Assembly: GCA_964540005.1 (NCBI GenBank) | Contig: CAZILN010000264.1 | Coordinates: 1-18,002, forward strand | Length of the DNA stretch: 18,002 bases | Reading direction: 5' to 3' | DNA from: CAZILN01 sp964540005 | GTDB taxonomy: Bacteria; Bacteroidota; Bacteroidia; Bacteroidales; SM23-62 | Part shown: positions 1 through 7,183 of the stretch, piece by piece | How the letters are laid out: each line of letters starts with the position of its first letter | Position numbering within the stretch: position 1 is the first letter of the stretch | Translations under genes and position numbers: made by a program | The notes under the pieces: model-generated | Seen by the model: only the letters and a program-made list of their open reading frames with translations | Told to the model about the DNA's origin: nothing | Databases searched by the model: none

Positions 1-329
1 CCAGGGAGAAGGGCCTTCCCTGGGAAGTCGCCAAAGCTTTTGACCATTCCGCACCCATCAGCAAATTTCTCCCCCTGTCAAACTTTGAAGACATACAGAA
101 CCTGGACTTTTATCTGGATATTAACGGTAAGACTGTTCAGAAGGGCTGTTCTGCCGATATGATCTTTCCGGTTGATGATCTGATCTCCTATGTTTCACAG
201 TTTATGACGCTGAAGACGGGGGACCTGCTGTTTACCGGTACTCCCGAAGGTGTTGGTCCTGTAGCCATTGGCGACCGCCTGGAAGCTTACCTTGAGGGAG
301 AGAAGATGATGGATTTCTTTGTGCGCTAG
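1..329 (+). CDS. Fumarylacetoacetate hydrolase (FAH) family protein, C-terminal part
   Basis: The gene is cut by the left edge; codons run in frame from base 3 and end at TAG 327-329, giving 108 visible residues. The fragment shows FAH-fold hallmarks: a KAFDHSAP segment near its start, the FPVDDLISYVS helix region, and the family-typical LLFTGTPEGVGPV stretch, which forms part of the active-site wall. Family members cleave or decarboxylate C-C bonds in beta-diketo or acylpyruvate acids (fumarylacetoacetate, acylpyruvates, oxaloacetate) with a Mg or Mn ion held by acidic residues that lie mostly upstream of the window. The compact ending right after the GTPEGVGPV strand resembles small single-domain bacterial members (acylpyruvase/YcgM-like). 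The exact substrate cannot be told from this piece. It is transcribed towards the convergent M14 peptidase gene and closed by the terminator at 358-390. Confidence 0.9.
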   Translation, partial: REKGLPWEVAKAFDHSAPISKFLPLSNFEDIQNLDFYLDINGKTVQKGCSADMIFPVDDLISYVSQFMTLKTGDLLFTGTPEGVGPVAIGDRLEAYLEGEKMMDFFVR

Positions 330-357
330 GAGTATAAAATTCCCATCCGGATGAGGA

Positions 358-390
358 CAGGGTGATTCATTTCATCCTGCAGTTTTTTTT
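358..390 (+). terminator. Intrinsic terminator after the FAH-family gene
   Basis: The left arm CAGGGTGA (358-365) pairs with TCATCCTG (372-379) around the loop TTCATT. This gives eight pairs including one G-U. Three bases later comes a run of eight T (383-390). It lies 28 bases after the FAH-family stop and 20 bases beyond the stop of the convergent M14 gene. The T-run serves the + strand. On the - strand the stem has no following U-run, so it would at most act weakly for the peptidase transcript. Confidence 0.8.
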
Positions 391-410
391 GCCTCCTGTA
401 ATTATTTATA

Positions 411-2231
411 TTACCTCTCGAGCCGGTAGACCGGGTACCTGCGATAGGATTTCTCCGCATAAGGGGAATTTGCATATATGAACTGAAGTTGTGCATAGGA
501 GCTTTCTGAAAATTCCGGGTCCCCGGCCATTCTCTCTTCATAGGTCTCCTTCAGCTTCGGATCCTGCTTTAGCAGGCCAAGGGCTGTTTCTTCAAAATAG
601 GAGGGTGAGAAGTATTCCCTTCTTTCGAGCACAGGATCAAAGAAATTCCAGTGCAAAAAGGAGTCGGGGGCACCGGGTTCCAGGGTCTCGATAATATAGC
701 GGTTCCCGGACTGATTGACAGGGATGATATAATCCCCTTTGTAGAATTGCAGGGTCTGGATCTCTGTCCTCAGGCGGATGTTCGAATGCCTGTAATGCCC
801 GTTATAAAGCCGGGAGCCTATTTCAATATCAGTTATGTAATATACGGTTACACTGATCAGGGTGTCATTCGCCAGGCGGTCCATGCTGATACCGTTCAGT
901 TTCAGCCTGTCCGTCACCTCGCTCCATACCTGCGGGATAATATAGGCCGAGGGTTTCTCAACAGACTGTACCGGTTTATAATAATTATAGTAAGGTATTT
1001 TCTTTGTATAGGGTTCGTCCCGGTCATAATAAGATTGTTCCATGCCGGTAAAGACCCCTTCACGGGTTTTTAGTTTGTATCCTTTGAACTCCAGCATGTC
1101 ATAATACAGGGTATCCAGTTCCCAGCTCAGGTGAAACTCGGTCTGTTCTGAGACCTCCTTCCTGGCTTTCTCCCTGATCTCCCCTATGGTTCCGGCCTGT
1201 TCATGGGTCATCTTCAGCAGGCTGATCATGAAGTGATATACTGATTTGACCCTGTCAGGGAATTCCTTGTAAGCATGGTTCTCGGTCATGAACCCTATGG
1301 TATTGAACAGGGAAGCATAACCCGTGGAGTACCTGGGCAGGTCATCATAACCGGTGATACCGTTTTCAGGCGATGAGATCACATAATTGACATAGGGTAT
1401 CATCTCATACGGCGTCTCTGCCATGAGCTCATACAGTCCGGGTATAAAAACATCCCTCATGAAACCTCCCAGTCCGGGCTGGATCTTCTGCTGATTGGTA
1501 GGGATCAGGGTGATGGTATACTGATGATCCGAGCCGTTGGTAGTATGGGTATCGAGGAATATGTCGGGTTGCCACAACTGGAAGATCTCTGTAAAACTCC
1601 GGGCATTGCGGGTATCCAGCTTGATGAAATCGCGGTTGAGGTCAAGATTGCGGGCGTTGCCCCTGAAACCGGTCTCTTCGGGTCCGTTCTGGTTGGGCCT
1701 GTTGAAAGCTGACCGCTGAAGAACCCCACCGATATTATATACGGGTACAATACAGACAACTGTTGTTACGAGGAAAGCCTGTATATCGTTCACATCCCGC
1801 AGGAGCTCATCTGCAAACCGGATGCTGGCGTCTACGCCGGCAGATTCACCGGGATGAATACCGTTAATGATAAGGATGATCCTTTTGCCGGATGCCCTCA
1901 CTTTCACAGGATCGAATTCCCTGTCCGCCGAAATAACAAACAGGTGGAGGGACTTCCCTGTGTCAGTGGGTCCGCATTCGATCAGCCGGGCCGTTTCATA
2001 TGCATTATCAAGGTCTCGGTAGGCCTGGATCACCTCATTATAGGTCAGGGTCCGGTTGTTTTCGTATGGCAGGTTTATCTGGGCCGATGATACTGCATGC
2101 ACCGGCAGGAATACGGCGAGAAATATGAACCTGAGAATTGTGGAGGCAGGAAAAAATATCCTAGGGATAGGGGAACAATGAGTTTTCCTGGTGGACCTGC
2201 CTGATAAATTCCTGAATGTTAATGTTTTCAT
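411..2231 (-). CDS. Secreted M14-family zinc carboxypeptidase
   Basis: This is a metallocarboxypeptidase that should hydrolyse C-terminal residues of peptides (or peptidoglycan-type peptides) outside the cytoplasm. The zinc ligands are visible: H126 and E129 in the HPGE motif and H229 in DTHTT. The substrate-binding N199-R200 pair lies in NLDLNRDF, and the probable catalytic glutamate is E317 in TENHAYK. A hydrophobic segment about residues 32-49 ending in VSSA-Q is a signal peptide. Roughly 250 residues follow the catalytic domain, so the protein is longer than classic M14 enzymes; that tail is unassigned. The start is uncertain. The only upstream ATG (2231) gives an unusually long basic n-region and overlaps the HD gene by 71 bases. 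No ATG, GTG or TTG lies between it and the hydrophobic core; an ATT at 2136-2138 would give a normal-length signal peptide. It is probably cotranscribed with the HD gene. Confidence 0.88.
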   Translation of the reverse strand: MKTLTFRNLSGRSTRKTHCSPIPRIFFPASTILRFIFLAVFLPVHAVSSAQINLPYENNRTLTYNEVIQAYRDLDNAYETARLIECGPTDTGKSLHLFVISADREFDPVKVRASGKRIILIINGIHPGESAGVDASIRFADELLRDVNDIQAFLVTTVVCIVPVYNIGGVLQRSAFNRPNQNGPEETGFRGNARNLDLNRDFIKLDTRNARSFTEIFQLWQPDIFLDTHTTNGSDHQYTITLIPTNQQKIQPGLGGFMRDVFIPGLYELMAETPYEMIPYVNYVISSPENGITGYDDLPRYSTGYASLFNTIGFMTENHAYKEFPDRVKSVYHFMISLLKMTHEQAGTIGEIREKARKEVSEQTEFHLSWELDTLYYDMLEFKGYKLKTREGVFTGMEQSYYDRDEPYTKKIPYYNYYKPVQSVEKPSAYIIPQVWSEVTDRLKLNGISMDRLANDTLISVTVYYITDIEIGSRLYNGHYRHSNIRLRTEIQTLQFYKGDYIIPVNQSGNRYIIETLEPGAPDSFLHWNFFDPVLERREYFSPSYFEETALGLLKQDPKLKETYEERMAGDPEFSESSYAQLQFIYANSPYAEKSYRRYPVYRLER

Positions 2232-3009
2232 CCTGTATAGTTTGTAAGCAGTTGGGGTCCGGCAAGGATCTTTGCTCCCTGAGGGCCCTCTTTATAAAAC
2301 TGAGGACCTGCAGGCAGTTTCCGGATGAATAGAAGTCTTTGATCCGGGAATATCGATCTTTCTGGCCGGATACAAATCTAGTTAAATTATGGCATCGGTG
2401 CTGCAGGTTCCTGTACCTGTTTTCAAGGTTGGCCAGGACTTTAGCCGGAAGAGTTGCTTCACTCACTCCCCTCAGCAGGTAGATCTCCGCGTAGCGGTAT
2501 ATCCCTATGTATCCGAATGCATCCAGGTCATCACCGGTACTCAGTATTGAAAGCAGATCAGGCCCGGTGACTGATAATCCTGAATTCGCGGCTTCATTTC
2601 CGGGTGTAAGCTGTACTTTTTTGCCGGGACCCTTATCATCGTGTTTTTCAATGGCGTGAAGGATCTCATCAATTCCTGCAGGGAAGGCCAGGCCCCTGTT
2701 GCGAAAATACTCCAGGCACATCTCTTTTCCTGCCATACCGTGAGATTCATCAAGTGTCCGGACCAGCCCTATATCATGAAAAAAAGCAGCAATAATCGCC
2801 TTTTCCGTCATCTCCTCTTTGACTGCCATTCCTGCATGACGCATCTCAGCCAGCACTTGCTTCATATAATGCCAGACCCGGTAGTGATGGTACTCATCAT
2901 GGGAGGGGAGGAAGATTCCTGAAAACTGGTCCCTGCAATGAAGAAAGAGGGGGGACAGCCATTTTTTCTCTGACTTACTGATCAGGGCATTCAGGTCCTT
3001 GCTATTCAC
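2161..3009 (-). CDS. HD-domain metal-dependent phosphohydrolase
   Basis: The 282-residue cytoplasmic protein carries an HD-type metal site: H42 in the HHYRVW segment, the H78-D79 doublet in AAFFHDIGL, H90 after it, H119/H123 in the following helix, and D160/D161 in STGDDLDAFG. This order matches HD phosphohydrolases that act on nucleotides or other phosphate esters; the substrate cannot be assigned. The middle region after residue 170 is helical and ends in a poorly conserved tail. Translation starts at a GTG (3009, giving M-N-S-K). No in-frame ATG lies nearby: the next methionine is inside the HD core, after the first histidine, so the GTG is preferred. It sits 54 bases after pyruvate kinase on the same strand, and its last codons overlap the long form of the M14 peptidase gene. 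Confidence 0.82.
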   Translation of the reverse strand: MNSKDLNALISKSEKKWLSPLFLHCRDQFSGIFLPSHDEYHHYRVWHYMKQVLAEMRHAGMAVKEEMTEKAIIAAFFHDIGLVRTLDESHGMAGKEMCLEYFRNRGLAFPAGIDEILHAIEKHDDKGPGKKVQLTPGNEAANSGLSVTGPDLLSILSTGDDLDAFGYIGIYRYAEIYLLRGVSEATLPAKVLANLENRYRNLQHRCHNLTRFVSGQKDRYSRIKDFYSSGNCLQVLSFIKRALREQRSLPDPNCLQTIQDENINIQEFIRQVHQENSLFPYP

Positions 3010-3063
3010 TCGTTTACAATATTCTAATTATTTGAAAATAAAATAATTATCATGGGTATTTCA

Positions 3064-4491
3064 TTAAACATAACTGAGCTTGATCATATTTGTCCGGCCC
3101 CGTTCCAGGATGGGTGTACTGCCCACATGGACCACTACATCCTCTTCCTGGATCAGCTTCATTTCTTTAAGCCTGCTGATGGAGAATTCAATGTAATCGT
3201 CGATAATGGTAAATTGCTCTGCATAGAAGGCCCTTACGCCCCAGAGTAATGATAGTATGGGAAGTATTCGCCTGTTGTCAGTAAAAGCAAAGATCACCGC
3301 CATAGGCCGGTGGCTGGATATCTGAAACGCTGTGTATCCTGAATGGGTGAAGGTAATAATAGCCCTGGCATTGACCTGCTCGGCCATCTTGCAGGCGCTG
3401 TAACAGATGGAATCTGACAGGAATGTCCGTGAGAATTCCCTTGGGGGGTTATGCTTATAGAATTCATACCCGTTTTCAGTCCAGTCAATGATCCTCTGCA
3501 TGCTGCTGACCACTTCCACAGGGTACTTTCCTACTGATGTCTCTCCGCTTAACATAACAGCATCGGCCCCGTCCAGGACGGCATTGGCGACATCGTTGGC
3601 CTCAGCGCGGGTGGGACGAAAATTGCTGATCATGCTTTCCATCATCTGGGTGGCAATTATAACTGGCTTGGCTGTGGCAATACATTTTTTAACCAGATTC
3701 TTTTGTATCAGGGGAACCTGGTCAAAGGGCACCTCCACCCCGAGGTCCCCCCGGGCAACCATGATCCCGTCGGCCATATCAATTATCTGGTCGATATCTT
3801 CCAGTGCCTCTGGCTTTTCAATTTTGGCAATCACCTTGGCCCCGGGCCTCTTGCTCCGTTTAATGATTTCCTTAAGATCAAGGATGTCACTTGCATTTCT
3901 GACGAAGGAAAGGGCTATCCAGTCCACACCATGTTCCAGTGCAAACTCGGCATCTTCCCTGTCCTTTTCAGTCAGGCTGGGCATGCTTACCCTGGTGTCA
4001 GGCAGGTTAACACCCTTTTTTGAGGACAGGGGACCACCGCTGATTACCCTGGTTCTGACAGTATCTGTTCCATTGGTTTCGATGACCTCCAGTTTGATCT
4101 TGCCATCGTCCACCAGGATGATCTCACCCACGGATACATCCTCCGGCAGTTTCTTATAGCTCATAAAAGCCTTCCGGCTGTCACCCATGCAGGGCTCGGA
4201 TACAAAACTGAACTCCTGTCCGTCCTCCAGTTCGACTCCATTGTTCTCCATCTCACCGATCCGAAGCTTGGGTCCCTGCAGGTCGGCCAGTATTGCCACG
4301 CTGGAATTGAACCTGGAATTCAGCTCATTGATCATCTGTATGGATCTCAAATGATCCTCATGGCTGCCATGGGAAAAATTCAGGCGGCATACATCAATTC
4401 CTTCTTCGAACATCCTGGACAGGATGTCAATTTTTGTACTGGCAGGTCCGAGTGTAGTAACCACCTTGGTATGGGAACGTTCATGTCTCAT
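3064..4491 (-). CDS. pyk: Pyruvate kinase
   Basis: This enzyme converts phosphoenolpyruvate and ADP to pyruvate and ATP, the last step of glycolysis. Landmarks in the 475-residue product are TTLGPAS at 12-18, the PEP/phosphate-binding R36 in CRLNFSHGS, the B domain about 75-165, the signature IAKIEKPEAL with catalytic K223 and metal ligand E225, and ARGDLGVE (246-253) with the second metal ligand D249. A complete C-terminal domain ends in TNMIKLSYV. I place the start at the ATG at 4491, because the protein then begins at the usual RHERSHTKVV. An upstream in-frame ATG at 4635 would add 48 unrelated residues and run into the preceding gene. A good promoter element lies 22 bases upstream of the chosen start, also supporting it. 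Length is normal for the bacterial enzyme. Confidence 0.96.
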   Translation of the reverse strand: MRHERSHTKVVTTLGPASTKIDILSRMFEEGIDVCRLNFSHGSHEDHLRSIQMINELNSRFNSSVAILADLQGPKLRIGEMENNGVELEDGQEFSFVSEPCMGDSRKAFMSYKKLPEDVSVGEIILVDDGKIKLEVIETNGTDTVRTRVISGGPLSSKKGVNLPDTRVSMPSLTEKDREDAEFALEHGVDWIALSFVRNASDILDLKEIIKRSKRPGAKVIAKIEKPEALEDIDQIIDMADGIMVARGDLGVEVPFDQVPLIQKNLVKKCIATAKPVIIATQMMESMISNFRPTRAEANDVANAVLDGADAVMLSGETSVGKYPVEVVSSMQRIIDWTENGYEFYKHNPPREFSRTFLSDSICYSACKMAEQVNARAIITFTHSGYTAFQISSHRPMAVIFAFTDNRRILPILSLLWGVRAFYAEQFTIIDDYIEFSISRLKEMKLIQEEDVVVHVGSTPILERGRTNMIKLSYV

Positions 4492-4512
4492 GTGATTTGC
4501 TTCTGCTTTACA

Positions 4513-4520
4513 CAAATGTA
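4513..4520 (-). promoter_or_regulatory. Candidate sigma-ABfr -7 element for pyk
   Basis: On the - strand this reads TACATTTG, an exact match to the Bacteroidetes TAnnTTTG -7 consensus. It places transcription start about 15 bases ahead of the pyk ATG at 4491. No clear TTTG -33 box is seen at the usual spacing. The element lies in the 89-base gap behind the CAP stop codon, so pyk may have its own promoter as well as read-through from the nfeD block. Confidence 0.55.
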
Positions 4521-4580
4521 ACTTTTTAAAGAGGAATTTTATCCTATTAAATAAGGAAAACGAACTGATCAGGTCACGGA

Positions 4581-5645
4581 TCACCTTACATAATCCAGGT
4601 AAGAACGTCCGGCCTGGCCAAATGACATCACGCAATTATAGTCGTATACTTTATGAGGTTTGATGGATACACCTATGGCATTGTACTTATCATCGAACAT
4701 ATTCTCCCGGTGCCCAAGGTCCTCGACACCTTCATCGATAAGCATGCGCATGACGATCTGGATCGGGCTGTGGTTCCCGTAATCACAATTCTCGCCAACT
4801 GCCATGTATCTTTCCATAACACCCTTATATCTTTTCTGAAAGCCCCTGTGCCCTGCATATCCTGATTTCCCTGATCTGATAGCATGGTCCCTTGCCACAT
4901 TGAACAGGTCTATTTCCGGTATCAGGACGGGCAGGTCCACTACTTCCAGCAGGTCCATGGACAGCGATTTGGTGTACTTATTCGGTGTAGTGCCGGTTAG
5001 CTCCAGGTACCGTTCCAGGAAGGTACTTGCAAACAGGGGACCGTCTATCCTGGCAAGATTGGTCAGGAGAATGACCGTTCTTTCTTCATCGCTGAGGAAA
5101 TCCATACCGGCACCTGTGTTTGCCCGGACTATCACGGCAGTATCCCAGTCGGTGTACAATTCGTTCTGAGCCTTCAGGGGTAAAGCTGCGGTTAAGATAA
5201 AAAGTAAGAGGATTAGTAAATTCCGGATCATATATATATGATAATCCTTAAAGGCAAAGAAACCTAATTTTTCATATAAACTGATAGCTGCCCTGTTGTC
5301 TTTATGCACCTCCAGTTTAACCTGTTTTTTCATTTTCCTGATATAATTCATGGATTCCTCTGCCAGCCAGCGTCCCAGTCCCTGCCTCTGGTAATCTGTC
5401 CGGATACCAAAATGATGCAGGTATATCCTTCTTCCATCGCAGGTCATCCATGATGAACCGATCAGGGAGCCATCCTTATTAGCTCTCATTATCAGCAGTT
5501 TGCCTCCTTTTCTTAGAGTTTCGGCAATGCTTTCGGCATCATCATCCCGTTCCGGGTAGGTAAGTTCTGTATTTTCCCAGAGTTCAATAAGAGACTCATA
5601 ATCTTCAGGCCGGTAATCCCTTATGGTAAAATCGTCGCGGTTCAT
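4581..5645 (-). CDS. GNAT acetyltransferase fused in frame to a signal peptide and CAP (SCP/PR1-like) domain
   Basis: One 354-residue frame holds two units that normally belong in different compartments. Residues 1-138 are a complete GNAT N-acetyltransferase: the acetyl-CoA loop QRQGLG is at 86-91, and the family-typical end NRAAISLYEKLGF is followed by a last strand YHIYMIR. At M139 a textbook Sec signal peptide begins (MIRNLLILLLFILTAALPLKAQ). After it, residues about 160-354 form a CAP-superfamily domain with VARDHA, AGHRGF, AVGENCDYG, GHRENMF and NCVMSFGQ, the usual H...GEN...HRENM series. The start at 5645 overlaps the nfeD stop as ATGA, suggesting translational coupling. An internal ATG at 5231 could produce the secreted CAP protein alone. 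It may thus be a real fusion, two overlapping in-frame products, or a lost GNAT stop codon. Substrates of both domains are unknown. Confidence 0.85.
   Translation of the reverse strand: MNRDDFTIRDYRPEDYESLIELWENTELTYPERDDDAESIAETLRKGGKLLIMRANKDGSLIGSSWMTCDGRRIYLHHFGIRTDYQRQGLGRWLAEESMNYIRKMKKQVKLEVHKDNRAAISLYEKLGFFAFKDYHIYMIRNLLILLLFILTAALPLKAQNELYTDWDTAVIVRANTGAGMDFLSDEERTVILLTNLARIDGPLFASTFLERYLELTGTTPNKYTKSLSMDLLEVVDLPVLIPEIDLFNVARDHAIRSGKSGYAGHRGFQKRYKGVMERYMAVGENCDYGNHSPIQIVMRMLIDEGVEDLGHRENMFDDKYNAIGVSIKPHKVYDYNCVMSFGQAGRSYLDYVR
5229..5231 (-). promoter_or_regulatory. Probable internal translation start for the secreted CAP protein
   Basis: This ATG encodes M139 of the GNAT-CAP frame and opens an n-region/h-region/AQ cleavage site typical of Bacteroidetes signal peptides. 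It is preceded by an A/T-rich stretch (TATCATATATAT). A TAGGTTTC at 5259-5266 on the - strand differs by one base from TAnnTTTG and could be a weak internal promoter, but that is marginal. Initiation here would yield a 216-residue precursor. Confidence 0.5.
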
Positions 5646-7054
5646 TTCTTTTCATTAGAAACCTGTACCACATATAACTGGCCCGTTTCAAACCGCAATA
5701 CCTTTATTTTAGCCCCTTTATTAATGAATGTAAATTCCGATTTTGCATCATAGATCTCATCATCAATGATTACCTTACCGGAAGGCCGGAGCACAGATTC
5801 GGCAAACCCGATTTTCCCTACCAGGTCCTTATATCCTGCATCCACCCCTATATAACCCTCTTCGCTTTGAAGGTTGGTCTGCAGGGATAGCCGGGAGAAG
5901 GTTTTTGAGGTGGAAGTAAACAGTTTCTTACCCAGGAAAAGCGACAGGATCAAGGCAAGGAACATACTGACGACCACTATGAAAAATGCTTTAATCAGTT
6001 CTGAAAAAGCTATGGAGAATTCATATTCGAATACAATGTTATCTACCATGGCCAGGGTTAATCCTCCCACCATCAACAGGATCCCCGATATCCCCGCCAC
6101 ACCGAAGCCTGGGATGGCAAATACCTCTACTGCAATTAATATCAGGCCAATGAAGAAAATTACCAACTCCCAGTTTTGAGCCATACCTTCGAGGTATAAG
6201 GGGGCAAAATACAGGATTGCTGCCAATACGGCTGCGCCCAGGGGAAATCCTATACCGGGTGACTGGAGCTCAAAATAGATCCCCCCGATAATAACCATGA
6301 TAAGCAGGCCACTGATGACCGGGCTCACGAGTATCCCGATGATCTTATCAACGGTAGTCAGTTTATATTCCACAATTTCATAATCCTTTATTCCTGCCAG
6401 TTCAAGCACTTCATTGATATTTTCTGCCTGCCCTTCACAGAATCCGTACCTGATGGCTTCCTGTGTGGTGAAAGTCAGCACCTTCCCGGTATCGATTATA
6501 CCTTCAATATACACTGAAGGGTCTACCATGGCCTCGGCGATCTTCGGATCACGGTGCCATTTTATAATGGTATCCTGTCCGGTAATTAATGTGTCCTTCC
6601 CATGAGCTTCAGCTGTGGACCGCATGGTTGCCCGCATATAGGACTGGTACTTATCAGGTACTACCCCGCCCTGGGCGTCAACAACTGTTGCTGCACCTAT
6701 ACTTGCCCCCGGCCTCATATAGATGCTGTCTGCAGAGATGGCGATCAGGGCTCCTGCTGAGGCGGCATTGTTGTCTATGAAGACCAGGATGGGAATGGGA
6801 CAGTTCAGCAGGACTGTCCTGATAGAATCGGCTATATTGACCAGCCCTCCATAGGTATTCATATGAATAAGGATGTAGTCGGCCTTATTCTCAATTGCGT
6901 TCTCTATGCTTTTCCGGGTTATCCTCCATACAGGCGGAGCAATATTTTCCTTGATGGGCAATTTATAAACCTGCACTTTCCCGTTCGGTTCATTCACATC
7001 CTGGGCTGATGTGAGGAATATAAAAAGAAAGGCAAGACCTAATGTATATCTCAT
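5642..7054 (-). CDS. NfeD-type membrane-bound ClpP-class serine protease
   Basis: The 470-residue protein begins with a signal peptide (residues 1-18) followed by a ClpP-fold protease domain that faces the periplasm. The Ser-Lys dyad is visible: S99 in NNAASAGAL and K135 in VPDKYQSY. This agrees with the dyad of archaeal 1510-N type proteases (established family knowledge). About residues 245-370 hold a cluster of hydrophobic membrane helices including a GFGVAGISGILLM segment, and the C-terminal 70 residues form the small NfeD beta-barrel (OB-like) domain ending near KVLRFETGQLYVVQVS. So it is the long, full-length NfeD class. Such proteases usually pair with a stomatin/slipin and are linked to membrane quality control. 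No slipin gene is adjacent here; the next gene, GNAT-CAP, overlaps it by four bases (ATGA). Confidence 0.93.
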   Translation of the reverse strand: MRYTLGLAFLFIFLTSAQDVNEPNGKVQVYKLPIKENIAPPVWRITRKSIENAIENKADYILIHMNTYGGLVNIADSIRTVLLNCPIPILVFIDNNAASAGALIAISADSIYMRPGASIGAATVVDAQGGVVPDKYQSYMRATMRSTAEAHGKDTLITGQDTIIKWHRDPKIAEAMVDPSVYIEGIIDTGKVLTFTTQEAIRYGFCEGQAENINEVLELAGIKDYEIVEYKLTTVDKIIGILVSPVISGLLIMVIIGGIYFELQSPGIGFPLGAAVLAAILYFAPLYLEGMAQNWELVIFFIGLILIAVEVFAIPGFGVAGISGILLMVGGLTLAMVDNIVFEYEFSIAFSELIKAFFIVVVSMFLALILSLFLGKKLFTSTSKTFSRLSLQTNLQSEEGYIGVDAGYKDLVGKIGFAESVLRPSGKVIIDDEIYDAKSEFTFINKGAKIKVLRFETGQLYVVQVSNEKK

Positions 7055-7152
7055 TTTCAGTTTGATTTAATCAGAATTTATTTATATACCAATATCCTCT
7101 TTTAAGCCAGGAGCTGTCTGCAACCTGATGCTACGAAATTACTAATTTCTGC

Positions 7153-7160
7153 TAACTTTG
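7153..7160 (+). promoter_or_regulatory. Candidate sigma-ABfr -7 element for the purB operon
   Basis: The sequence TAACTTTG matches TAnnTTTG exactly and puts the transcription start about 17 bases before the purB ATG at 7184. A clear -33 TTTG is not visible. It sits in the 129-base gap between the divergent nfeD (start 7054) and purB. I could not identify an equally good element for the nfeD direction in that gap. Confidence 0.55.
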
Positions 7161-7183
7161 CTTATTTATAAAACCATTCACCC

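Noticed and set aside
3488..4159. Long + strand open frame opposite pyruvate kinase
   Set aside because: It is the antisense shadow of a clearly conserved enzyme, is rich in Ser/Thr/Arg as expected from opposite-strand reading, and shows no domain.
4492..4635. Upstream in-frame ATG extending pyruvate kinase by 48 residues
   Set aside because: The extension runs into the end of the CAP gene, has no resemblance to the family, and the start at 4491 has a promoter element just upstream.
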